Positions 1-11,451 of a stretch of 64,000 bases of DNA are shown piece by piece. The DNA is taken from the NCBI GenBank assembly GCA_914767715.1, contig OU612069.1, forward strand, positions 1,800,001 through 1,864,000, given 5' to 3'. The DNA comes from Membranipora membranacea (taxonomy: Eukaryota > Bryozoa > Gymnolaemata > Cheilostomatida > Membraniporidae). How positions within the stretch are numbered: the first letter of the stretch is position 1; the number at the start of each line of letters is the position of its first letter. The position numbers were made by a program, and so were the translations under genes. The notes below the pieces were generated by a model. It was not told the DNA's origin, did not search any database, and saw only the letters and a program-made list of their open reading frames with translations.

Positions 1-395
1 AGCTTGCCAGGACAGTTCAGATTTATTGTACTGATAAACAATATCCAAACTAAGTCTGAGAAACATCAATATCCAACACATAGTTTGAGAAATGTCTATC
101 TTTGTATTTGTTTACTACCAGAATTGTCATTTATTAAGTAGTTCATATGTCTTTAGATTTACCTCAAGCTATGAAACGAAAATTACAATTTCAAGCAGCT
201 TTTGATTGCAAAAAAGTATCAAAATCAAAATGCAAAACATCATTATCATTGAAAGAAAATTAAGTCGTTGGAATCCAATCAGATCTGATGAAAACAGGTT
301 TGTTACTGTTGCCTAGACATCACACCAATCATTGCGTGTCCACCATCTCCAATATACAAGTAGACAGACAGACAGACAGACAGACAATGACTAAC

Positions 396-3300
396 CTTCC
401 GATCCGCTGTCCTGACTGGACCTAGAGGAGGTTACACTCCTGAGTGAGCTGAGAGGACTCGACATGACGTCTATAGGAGGACCTCCCTCAGCGTGACCTT
501 GACCTCCCTGCTGTACCTGTACAGGGTGACTCACTGTGAGAGATGGGCTCTCATAGCCTAACCTCCTAAAACAAGGCGAGATAATATCGTGAGATTGAGA
601 GGGAACATAGGAGCACTGCTAAAACTGCAGTTAGATTCTATGTATGTGTTTGTATTTATCTCATTCTCTGAGAAATAAAAGTGTTTGTGTAGGGTGCTCT
701 GGTAAAAGTTTTGAAATGTTTTACAATGAAGTCAGTGAAATAAAATATAATTTGGTATAAAAATATTATAAAGCTGCGTTTACATGTGAGACAAATCGGC
801 TAATAATAACAACTCCGACAGAGATTATGAATCTGCTCTATAATCGTTGTCTGTCAACATGTCAACGATACGCTATTTACACTATTTACGCTATTTACGC
901 TATTCCAGATTAAAACACAATGCTCAAACTACTGTTCAAACGATATCATCACATGTCAAAGATCTAGAGAAAAAACATCCAGATTCCTGCATCATCGTGA
1001 TGGGTGATTTCAATCAGCTACCCTTCAAGCTTGCTGGATATTACCAATCAGTGAAAACACCCACACGTAAAAACAGAATTCTAGATAAATGCTACATTAG
1101 GATTAAAGATGCGTTCAAACAATGTTGTCAACTAGCTAAGCTTGGTGAATCTGACCATTATATAACACATCTCATTCCTACCTACACTCCGTTATCCAAA
1201 TGCAAACCCACTAGAATAACTCGTCGTACCTATTCTGAAGAAAACTGTGAAAATCTGCAAGCTGCTCTTGACATCACTATTTGGGACAATTTAATTTCTG
1301 ACAATGATGACCTTGATAAACAAACGAATATTATTACTGACTATATTAACTTTTGTACCGATCTGTGTATACCAGAGAAGAGCGTCAGAGTTTGCACAAA
1401 TCAAAAACCATGGATCAATAAACAAATATCGGAGATGATCGATGAGAAACAACAAGCCCACCAAACTGGTAACCGTAAACTCTACAACAAACTCAAACGC
1501 GACATCACTAAATCTATTAAACAAGCCAAACAAGAATACTCTCGGAAAATACAGCATAACCTGGCGAAAGAACCTGCTAAAGCCTGGACTGACATTAAAA
1601 AGATTAGTGGATTACCTACTAATAGCCCAAAACCAACTCAACAAAATCCATTCAACTCAGATGACCTAAACACCTTCTTCACAAGATTTGAGAAGCCTCT
1701 CGCTGACCGTCCTGACATCAATAACAACGCCACCATAGCACCACCTTTAGAAATAGAAGAGGCTACTGTCTTAAAGCAGTTGAAATCGTTGAACTCGAGG
1801 AAAGGTCCAGGCCCTGATGGCCTCATCCCCAAAGTACTTAAGCTATGTGCCTATCAACTGGCGCCTGTCATAACGAAACTGTTCAATTTATCTATTACGT
1901 CTAAGTCAACCCCTACTTCCTGGAAATCGGCCATTATCAAACCCCTACCCAAAGTTAAGAATCCCAATCAACTTAAACAATACAGACCAATAGCGCTCAC
2001 CAGTTGCCTGTGCAAAATGATGGAGAGACTTGTTAAACATTACATTATTACTCATACAGCTATGGACCACCTTCAGTTTGCTTATCGTGCAAACCGCTCA
2101 ACTCAAGATGCTCTTTTATGCCTCACTACTACCATCACAGATTTCATTGACAAGAAAGCTTCAAATTATGCCAGGTGTCTGTTCCTTGACTTTTCTTCTG
2201 CATTCAACACAATACATGTTCCAGACTTAATCTCGCAACTATCACATCTCGACTCCAATGTCACTGAATGGATATACAGCTTCCTAACGAATCGCACCCA
2301 AAGAACAATAGTAGATGGCAATATCTCAAAACCCATCATAACCAACACTGGCACTCCCCAGGGTTGCTGTTTATCTCCACTTTTGTTTTCAATATATACC
2401 AATAGGATTACCTCAGACTTGAGCAATATAACTGTCATTAAATACGCAGACGACACCTGTATAATTGGATGCATATCAAATCAATCAGATCTTAGTGCCT
2501 ATCTTGATGAGATTAGTAGAATTTCAAAGCAATGTTGTGATTTAAACCTATTGTTAAACGCCTCCAAGACTCAAGAAATGATGTTTTCTACTCAGCTTGT
2601 TAGGCCCATTACCCCTACTCTTATCCTTAACGGCACGGAAGTTGATTTTTGTGACAAAGTAAAATACCTTGGTGTTACTGTTGACGATAAACTCCGCTAT
2701 CATGATCATGTGCAATCCATAGTGACTACTGCATCTCAACGCATGTATATTGTGAAAAATTTTGTATACTATAGCTCAAAGCCCCTTTCTCATATGTTAT
2801 TCAAGAGTTTTATTGTATCCCTCATCACTTACTGTCTCCCCATACTTTTTACAAGCATCCATGCAAGCGACAAGAAGTCCTTACGCAAAATATTTAAAGA
2901 TGCCGCCAAGTTAGGGATTGAGCACCCCGATATAGATGCTCTGGCGGCCAACCAGATCAAGACACTTGGACTACGGTACATACACGATGAAGAGCACTTT
3001 ATCAATGACTTTCTAACTAAATGCCCCTCAGGTCGCTACCGCACCGTTAAATATCGGGGTACATGGGGTAGAGACAGCTTTTTAAGACATCTCATACATA
3101 CACTTAATAATATACTATTTTAAAAATTTTTATACAACAGAGATCTGATTTTTCCATGTTTTTCTTTCTTGTCAGTATTAACAACGTATTTCGTGACAAA
3201 TTTTTGTCTATGATAGTAATAAATCCATCCATCCATACACACTGTTCATGCCTAACCGATTTCAACACAAACTTCCAACTCAACTTGTCTCTGATTGGCT

Positions 3301-6300
3301 AGTGAGACAACTAGTTGGTTTATTCAGTAGTAGTATTAGCTAGTAACTAGTAGTAACTAGTTAGTAATTCATAGCTGGAGAGTGGAGTCTCCTTCACTAG
3401 TCTCCCTAGTTGAAAGGCTACTGTTGTGCCCCTGCAGACCACTGACCAGGGAGGGTGGGACTGAGACTGACAGAGAGTCATGTTTAGTAATGATTCATCA
3501 TCTGATGAAGATGTTATAATAGCAGCAGCAGCAATAACTGTTATAACTATATTGCTGTACGTTGCTGCTAAGGACAAGGAAAGGGTGAGAGAAATATAAT
3601 GATCAATCATCATTACTTATACTCATTTATTGGCTGAACCATTCATAATCGTTAAGATCTGTCGTTCACTTGTGACATTGTCACAAGTGAACGATTTTGA
3701 ACAATACAGATTTAAACACCGATTTAAACACAGATTAGCTGTTTACACGGTCAGTCAAATCGATGACCTGTGTCGGAGTTGTTATTATTAGCCGATCTGT
3801 CGCACATGTAAACGCAGCTTAAGACTAATTTCTTCTTGAAACATAATAGACCATGTTATTGCCTAGTTCATGAGCATGGTCTGGGTCGCTGTTAATCATT
3901 TACAACCACTCTCCTTCTAATGCAGACCACTAACAACGGCCCACAACATTTTTTAGAAATAAACATCAGTTCATTCATGTGACAGGGTAGAGTTATATAC
4001 AACATGTCTCCGGGGCACAGGGCTCAATGCGAAGAGCCAGTGTTTTCTATATAATTAGTAATTGAACAATTGCAAAGCTAGTTAAATACCTATATTCCCT
4101 CAGGATGCTGAGAAATCTAGTAACAATATATTTACTTTTGGAATAAATAATAAAAGAGCCCTGGACTTAAAATGCATTAGTGGAGTACATTGATCAGCTG
4201 GAGTTCAGCTCAGCTAGTTTTGGGGCAACCTCATGCTAGCTAGCACTTAATTTTGGCTAGCTTATATTAGCTTTATCAAGTGTTAGATAGCTAATTTTTC
4301 CCCTTGCAAAAACATATCTAATTTGCCTGCTTATCAGCTCGCTCCCATTCTACTAGTGAAATGGGAACAGGTTGCGGAATGGAGGGGGGGGGGCAATTAC
4401 ATAAACAGTCAACTATGCATTCATCTAGGATCTAATTCTAACCTACCTGTTGATAGGAGGTTTATAAGCTCCTCTACCTCTCTCACTACCATGTGGTGTA
4501 CTGGTTACCATAGGAGAGTTACCGCCGTCACCCCCGAGGTTAGCTGGTCGGCCGTCACCCCCGAGGTTAGCTGGTCTGTGCATCTTACGTTTAATACTCT
4601 CAGCGTCCTTACGTATACTAGCGAGGGCTGAGGCGGCCTCCTGAGCTATACCCAAAGTACGACTAGACTTAGCTGTCTGGTGAGGAGACTGCTTCACGCT
4701 ACTCGGCTGTGGGAGGGAGGAAAAGTATCAGTTATGAGAATGTGCAAAAGGAATATTACCAAATGCAGCTTGATTATATGTCTTGCATGCATATGTTGTA
4801 TTAATACTGTTAGAGTGTTGATCTTAATACAGGCTTTGCAGTCCCTAGTTGATGATCATGAGCTACTTTTTCTTTGTATGAAGTTATATACCTGTGGAAC
4901 AAGGAAATGCAAAAACACTACGCCAAAACATTACTAATATTCATAACATATCCCCAGTACTCTGCATAATTACGGATTAAACAAGGCAGATTACTAAAAT
5001 GAGAATCTTTTACCACCAGGTAAGAATATATACCTGTCTGTCTTGTCTGACAGAAGGTATCGTCAAAACACATCCAGTTCATTTTTGATTTTTTATATTA
5101 TATTCCTCATATCTTATTTTTGGATTGTAGTACTTTTTCGCACATCAGGCAGACTATCTGCGGCGGATAATGATGAATGCAAATAAATGTATAATAATGT
5201 AAGATATAATGTATATTAATATATACCTTGAAATGAGCAGCGAGAGCGAGTATTAGTCTCATAATAGACTTCATATTACCTTCCACTATGTCTGTAGATC
5301 GTATCTGGTGCATCTTTATCTTTCCTAAAAAAGAATAATCGTTTTTACTCAGTCACTATCTTGAGGATTGAGCTAAGTAGGAGCGTTTGGCTCGAAGCTT
5401 ATGAGTTATTGTCAATACTGTAATACCATAATTGACTTTAAACACAAAATTGGACCACTTATAAGGGCTGATCTGGTTCAGTATATCATGTCATACTCTG
5501 AGTCAGAAGGTCTGTGACATTATGCAAAAATGACTGAAGCTATCACATGAGTGAGGGTGTTCTACTTCATTTCATTGTAGGATTTTTTTAAACCTATAAT
5601 ATTATGAAGGTTTCATCAAGGTTACTCCGTGGTTTCATCAGCTGTTTTCAAGAAAAACTGCAGCAGGCGTATTTGAATACAACCCGCACTAAGCTGTCCA
5701 CCACAAATTCAGTCATACAACCTATGAGGGGGTCATTTTTCACTCGTCTTAGGCCTGTAAAGAAACACTGACATATATATTTCGGACTGGGTGATGATTC
5801 ATTTTTGAGGGGGGGGGGGATATTCAGGGAGTATTATACTGCTGTGTGTATGCAATGTTCACTTTTTCAGGCAGCAGCTGAAATTCCCACTTCAGACAGA
5901 TCTTTGACAGCTAATTAAACACAGCTAGTTAGAACACAAAACAAGAGGTCATTTTGTCAAGTGTTTGTAATACAAGCTGTTGATTGCGTAATTAAGAGTT
6001 CAACAAGACTACAGTGTATATATGTCAGGGATTGACATGCTGCCAACATCACAATAAGTTGGCAAGTCATCGTAGTGTCAGTATTATTGTCAGAAAGTTG
6101 CAGACGTTACGCCAGTGGTATATATATTTAATGATGTCCCTTTAGTCTCTCACTAGTCTGAGCCCCTCAGACTCTTGCCCCCCCCCCATCCAACGGCCCA
6201 CCAGCCTCTCACCAGTCACCTCCAATATTCATATTTACTCGTATAATGTACTAACTAGTAAATAACAATTTGTCCGAGCACATTATCACCCTATAACAGG

Positions 6301-9153
6301 ATATGAGGGTATACTCAGACAGTACCCTTACCTAAAAAGCACCCAAATACTCAACATTCATGTACATGTGGTCACAAATTTCCATCAATCATGTCTCTAT
6401 AGCTTAGGCCTTTCACAAACTGTAGTGATTATCTCAGCCCGTCTACAAATATACCTCACAGGGGACTTTTTACTGTATCTATAAACTTTGTTCCTGCTAA
6501 CCACATGGTTTCATAATCTCTTGTACAATACAATGTTAATCTCATTTAGGCAATTCTAAAACCATATTTGCTTATCATGGAAAATCAAATAAGCATGTGG
6601 GTACAACTTGTAGCTTTTATTGTGAAACAAATTGATAATTTACATCAGGGAGGGTGTTTACATATTGCAGTTCTTTTTGATTTAGCAGGACTGGGTAGGC
6701 TATAGTAATAAATTCAAAATGTTATCATTAAATATTTGCAGACATTACACACAAAACAGCTTTGTTTTTATGCGTGTCTTTTGAATTGAAGATAAGCATC
6801 CATGTGACAGTTCAAGTACTCTGACTACTATATTTGTATCAATTAAGAAATGGCTATATTCCGATAATATTGAGTAGATTTGTAGCAAAAATTTGAAGTA
6901 GGGTAGAAAATTCAAATGCTTGCTATTTTCAAAAAAGGATGGGAAGAATTTATATAAGATGCAAGATATTTCCACACAGAAGGACAGGGGGAAAATTGAA
7001 ATTAGCTGTTAAATCAACATTGCACTTATATTCTGATAATAAGCGCATAAGGCAAAAACATATGGCAATAACAACAAGCTCGAAGTATTTTGGTGGATCC
7101 CCACTAGCTATGAGACCACAGACCCTATATTAAGTGATCACCACATTGTGTGATTCTCGCCTTATAATTCACAGAGGAATCTGGTTATAACCTTATCATC
7201 ATCTATCAGCCCCTACATGCCCAGCAGGAAAAACATGTCTGTCACTCGTAATAATCAGGGGGTATGAAAATAACACGGCTTGTCAAAGATATGCACCAAA
7301 ATTTAGCAATATTTGGTGTGATTATCGATCAACCATATTATGGATAATAGTTTTAGATAGCTGTGAACTCATGTTGTTTGCTACCCGACCAAAGCTCTCA
7401 GAATGTTGTGGTGCGGGTATGAGGTATAATATACCTGTGCACGCATAGTCATCTACTTACATATTGACATGGCAATTTTTTGCTGACACAAAAAGGCCTA
7501 ACTGCCAACAGGCTATTTCAATCTGCAATAGGACACAATTATGTCGTGCTGAGGCATGGTTTTGACAACCTATTATAAAGAGAGGTTCCGTAGGTTTGTC
7601 GGGATTTCGATGGAAAAAAAGCTTCTCAAGAACAAGCCAATCCTTGCAACCTTCGAATCAGACTGGCTAAGCTCACCTACCCCCTCAGCGTCTTTGTTAA
7701 GGCGCCATAGTTACCTAGATTCCTTAGACTCAGTCCCAATGCTGCTCAATGATCAACAGGAGAACACTCCCACCTAACCCCGCCAACAGCACAGAGGGTA
7801 CCACAGCAGTCTTCTCATACCGTAATCTAGATGAGGGAATAGCTAACTATAATGTACTTACTTTGAGATGAAGGACTAGCTAACTATAATGTACTTACTT
7901 GACCTCATGAACTGTAGTACACGCTCCACGTTCTCCTTCATCTCCAGTGAGTTAGACGGTTTATAATGAGCTCCAGGTATCTTCTCATTAGCTACTATCT
8001 CTATAAGCTCCACTAAAACTGTACCGTCCTGTAACTCTCGCCGCAAGTCCTTCACCTGATGATAAAGGAGGCAGAGATTATATATATAGTATAATATAGG
8101 AGTAGGAGGTAGCTCAGTTGGTTAGAGCGCCTGCCCTCTGATGCACAAGCGTTGGAGGTCTCGGGTTCGAATCCCGCTGCAGTCTACCGACTACTGGCCT
8201 CAATTGACGCCCCAGGTGTGCTCCGTCCTGCCTGCAATACTGAGAGCAACTTGGCACCAAATATGGCGGCCGCGCCCTTAAGGCACCTTTATTTCTCAGT
8301 CTTCGGACAGACAAAAACTTGCGAGTTTAACCCACATTAAAAAAAATAAATATAATTTTTCATAATATAATATATAACTCAGGGAAAACATGATACTACC
8401 TCTTAGGAAGAGTTGTGTCCGGACATCATCTACTGCCTACTGCTCTGTGGGGGTCTTTCAATTAGAATGAGCAATGCATGACTAAATAAAATTATCACTC
8501 AAGCAAATTATCACTATAGCATCGCTCCAAATTCTCGCTCAACGTTTATATAGCTGAATCAATGAGTGAGCGACTGACTAAGGAGATCAGATTGCAATTT
8601 TGGCTGTTTCTATTTAAAAGATTCCCCTGCTGTGTTGTGACTAGAGGACAGGGATTGGTGTATTTTGAGGTTCAGTGATATAGGAAGGCCCTTTCCTATT
8701 CCGCAAAGTCTGATCAATATGGTGCACTCCGATTTGATTGAATACAAGTAGGCCAGTCCTATCAGTGGTTTAAGCTCTCTTAATTTCAATCCAACTTTCA
8801 AATACTGCACACCATAGCCAGACGTGCAAGTTAACACAGGGTCAAAAAAGACAGCATTTTTTTCCAATGACGACAGAAATCAAATGCCACTAGCTGGTGA
8901 TGAATAACAGTGTCACCGATTCACCAAATATAGAGTGCAGCACAATGCTACCTCAGTTTGTGTGCATGATTCAGTTATTGTAGTGATGCACATTTACCTC
9001 TTTAGTGCCTGGTTTCTTGCGTAGTTGTGAATTTACCCAAGCGACATAAGCCTGTAACTGCTGTGTCCACTCTGCCCAGGATCTGCTCCCACTGTTCACT
9101 GAGGATTGAGAGCCAGCCATAGACCGGCGTGGAGAGCTACCGTCAAACGACAT
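396..9153 (-). CDS. DIXDC1: Dixin-like calponin-homology protein, 5' part of gene
   Basis: Five minus-strand exons join in consistent phase: 9153-8998, 8055-7899, 5324-5227, 4706-4447 and 565-396, about 280 residues; the gene continues past the left edge. After a Ser-rich start (MSFDGSSPRRS) comes a CH domain: QLQAYVAWVNSQLRKKPG, VKDLRRELQDGTVLVELIEI, MHQIRSTDIVEGNMKSIMRL and LALAAHFK. These follow the vertebrate Dixin CH domain almost word for word, including the 'MHQ..DIV.GN.KSIMRL' block, better than neuron-navigator CH domains. The last two exons encode a Ser/Gly/Pro-rich linker. In the known family, Dixin couples Wnt/Dishevelled signalling to actin through a C-terminal coiled coil and DIX domain; neither is inside the window, so the DIX assignment rests on the CH domain. 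Start chosen at the first ATG of the exon, which has no upstream in-frame extension with support. Exon 4 has a 27-bp in-frame duplication. Confidence 0.85.
771..3820. mobile_element. Inverted-repeat (MITE-like) element enclosing a LINE
   Basis: The 50-nt segments 771-820 and 3771-3820 are inverted repeats of each other with only about two mismatches (outer end AAGCTGCGTTTACATGTG). Next to the right arm is a perfect hairpin at about 3663-3693. Between the arms lies a LINE copy, so I read this as a non-autonomous DNA element into which a LINE later inserted. I found no convincing target-site duplication outside the arms. It lies in the Dixin intron between exons 4447 and 565. Confidence 0.65.
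880..3237 (+). mobile_element. 5'-truncated non-LTR retrotransposon (LINE), nearly intact ORF2
   Basis: An open frame runs to the TAA at 3121-3123. It holds the C-terminal end of an endonuclease/exonuclease/phosphatase-type endonuclease (VMGDFNQLP, then GESDHYITH), then a reverse transcriptase: block 'RKGPGPDGLIPKVLK', 'YRPIALTSCLCKMMERL', 'GTPQGCCLSPLLFSIYTN' and the catalytic 'YADDT'. Downstream is a short 3'UTR ending in AATAAATCCATCCATCC, a microsatellite-type LINE tail. The N-terminal half of the endonuclease is missing, so this copy is 5'-truncated and cannot be autonomous. The type resembles the CR1/L2/Jockey assemblage; the exact clade needs a tree. The reading frame from 847 to about 880 is probably host-element sequence. 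Confidence 0.9.
4523..4576 (-). repeat. 27-bp in-frame tandem duplication in Dixin exon
   Basis: Two adjacent 27-bp copies (4525-4549 and 4552-4576 are identical cores) within coding exon 4706-4447. They encode the nonapeptide RPANLGGDG twice in a row, so the frame is kept. A length-variable linker just after the CH domain is the simplest reading. Confidence 0.85.
7841..7900 (-). repeat. Duplicated 5' splice-site segment of Dixin exon 2
   Basis: A 23-nt segment is repeated exactly at 7841-7863 and 7878-7900. On the minus strand both copies carry a strong donor (AAGTAAGTAC). The upstream copy (7900 side) is the one that keeps the CH-domain frame; the other lies 37 nt further into the intron. 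Confidence 0.8.
8099..8355 (+). mobile_element. tRNA-derived SINE
   Basis: A tRNA-like head has a box A (TAGCTCAGTTGG, about 8110) and box B (GGTTCGAATCC, 8164-8174), but the anticodon region and acceptor pairing are not those of a working tRNA. A roughly 170-nt unrelated body and an A-rich tail follow (about 8338-8355). AT-rich repeats on both sides (ATAATATA) may be the target duplication. It sits in the Dixin intron between exons 8998 and 8055. Confidence 0.7.
8449..8627. mobile_element. MITE, GGGGGTCTTTCAATTA family, copy 1
   Basis: The left end GGGGGTCTTTCAATTAGA and a decayed inverted right end (AAAAGATTCCCC, to 8627) frame about 180 nt that contains GTGAGCGA and TTATCACT motifs. The same termini and internal words recur at 54361-54627, which makes this a dispersed inverted-repeat family. 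It lies in the first Dixin intron. Confidence 0.55.
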
Positions 9154-11451
9154 ATTCCGGTTCAGGTCAGTAGTTTTGTTTTCTCTGTACTAAAATGAGG
9201 GTAATATTCGATCTTTGATACTGTCCACTCGACGAGATTGATTGATTCAACTTGTTGCAATTAAAAATTTAGCCTTTACTGTTTAGACGTCACATCTACC
9301 AGTTGTATAGTAGGTAGATTTGCAGATACAGCTCTTACATCTTCTTGTCCTGGACAGTCAGTCGGTCAGTGGCTGTCAATACATCTGTAAAAAAAGAGAT
9401 ATATATTATAATTAGATACGTCTGGCAAAGAGATCAAAATAAGTAAAATTCCTGATGATGCGCCTTATAGAAGCAAGCAGCTGTGACGGCATTTTGAAGT
9501 TGAATATCCATATCTGTGACTACTGACTGTACTGGGCATTGGCCCTTGAGTATGCTCAACTCAACACAGACTCAGTAAGTTGCAAAACATCCTCTAATCT
9601 AACAAACATTATTATTATACTACAGAATAAATACAACAAGTTAACACAAGTGGTTGAAGGTATAAAACTCTACTCTTCCACTGCTCTACTACAGAACCAC
9701 AGAGCCTACCTACATGATGATGTTGGAATGATCTTCTAACTTCACATAATTAAAACATAACCAAGGAGTAAAAGCCTTTGTTTTACTCTTTGAGCTTGAC
9801 TACCCACTGACTAAGAGTAACTGTAACTTACAGTGTAAGACTGAGATTAATTACCGTAGTAAGTAATAGTGAAAAAATGAAACGGTTAAATCTCTTTTGA
9901 ACTCAATTGGTTTGTATAATAATAACCATATACATACTCACATTTCAACAGCGAGACTAGTACTGGGATAAAATCCAATATGTTTGGCTCACTAGTCACT
10001 GTCCCTGCTGTCAGCAAATTTGAGTTGAGTACTAAAATTTCACTCACTCTCTTCAGAGATGAATTTAGTAGCCTAGTACTACCTGGATTTTTATTGGTCT
10101 ATCTATATAAGATGTCATTTCCAATTGGTTCACACCAGCCATGACATTTCAAGCGCTTAGGTTTAAAAGGCAATCAATATATTGTAAGGTTGTGATAACT
10201 CTCATTTACAAATTGTAATTATTATGATCCATTTATATGAATTCAGTGGTAAAATACATAGCGTTGCTATTTGTGGAGACTGGAGATATGCCATCAGTAT
10301 AAAGCTTTGTATCAGGATTTAAATAAAGCTGAAAATCTGGCAGCTTTAATGTTATGCATTGATTGACTTCGACAACCTTCAAACACTCAGGCAAGCTGCT
10401 AGTCAAAAGTTAACCAGGGTCAGCTCAGGGAGAATGGATTCTCCCAGAGCAGCTACTGTCGATTCTGAACTTCAGGACCAATCAAAGATGAGAAATGGGG
10501 TCCAGCACCTATACATATATAGCCATACCCTTGTTCAGGGTCAGATATGTTCCCCTCATCCATATAATATAATCAGCATTATGATCTATCAGGGAATTTG
10601 AGCTATTTGATTATGCTCATTTACTAATTACCAACAATTGTCACAAAGCAACATGTGACATGTCACATCACACGAACTTTCTATTTTTATTTTGGTTCGT
10701 TTTAACTGTGTTACATGACAACTTAAATTGCCACAGACTTGGAGACAACTGCCATTAAAAACATTATATCAATGCTTTATGCAAGAGTTATCTTATCTTA
10801 TCTAAGAGGAGTTCATAATATCATATCTGTTAGTGTGAAGCTTTTCATAGTTAATTATATTCATTCAATATTATCTTCAGCTTGCATCATTAATATTGCG
10901 AGAAATGAATATATTGTGTACAGTATTTAAGGTGCCCTTTACATTCAGCTGATACATCATGTATTACCGACAAGCGCATCCCGATATAACCGTAAAAGTA
11001 TAAATACAAGCCTATAATCAAAATGTTATCATTTAATATAATCCTCATAACATATATAGATGTTCTATTCTGAATTTGTTTCAAAACGGTGTTCCTGGTG
11101 TTTATTTAGATGGTATCAATAAAGAGTAAAGGATGAAGACACAGCTGGCAGGTGAAGTTTGTTTATTATATTCTAGTTAGTCTAAGTGCTCAGACTCCAA
11201 GGCGCAGGGAGTTACTTGCGCAAGCTATCAAACTCCTCGCTTGTGCAAGTAACTCCCTGCGCCTTGGAGTCTGGAGCACTTAGACTATATTCTAGTCGAC
11301 TACTCTGACCAAGGAGTTAGAGATAACTTCTTGCTCTGACTGAAGGCGTTATATTACTTGTTGTTCTGACTGAAGGCGTTATATTACGATGACAGTGTGA
11401 AGGCTCTCATCACAGACAGACATTTTTGTCTCACAGACAGACATTTCTCCA
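9154..11451. other. Intergenic stretch between Dixin 5' end and EXOSC10 3' end
   Basis: About 2.3 kb with no exon I can support. It should contain the Dixin promoter and 5'UTR (minus strand, from 9154) and the EXOSC10 3'UTR and polyadenylation site; AATAAA complements occur, for example near 11101. Short open frames here have no gene-like features. It also contains a hairpin at 11178-11285. Confidence 0.5.
11178..11285. repeat. Hairpin (foldback) element with 11-bp flanking direct repeat
   Basis: Arms of about 48 nt (GTCTAAGTGCTCAGACTCC and its near-inverse) fold around a short loop at about 11225-11240. The direct repeat TATATTCTAGT flanks both sides exactly (11167-11177 and 11286-11296), as expected for a target duplication. 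The terminal 16-mer recurs, inverted, at 38901-38916 and 38941-38956. Confidence 0.7.

Noticed and set aside
3347-3613. 88-codon minus-strand gene near the LINE
   Set aside because: Low-complexity Ile/Ala/Ser frame inside the inverted-repeat element, with no splice or domain support.
7556-7777. Plus-strand coding exon (MVLTTYYKERFRRF..., Ser-rich end)
   Set aside because: Composition is protein-like, but there is no splice partner and it lies in a Dixin intron on the other strand.
8101-8180. tRNA gene
   Set aside because: Boxes A and B are good, but the anticodon arm is wrong and the acceptor stem does not pair; it continues into a SINE body with an A-rich tail.
10359-10601. 80-codon plus-strand gene
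   Set aside because: No motif, no splice or promoter context; probably chance.
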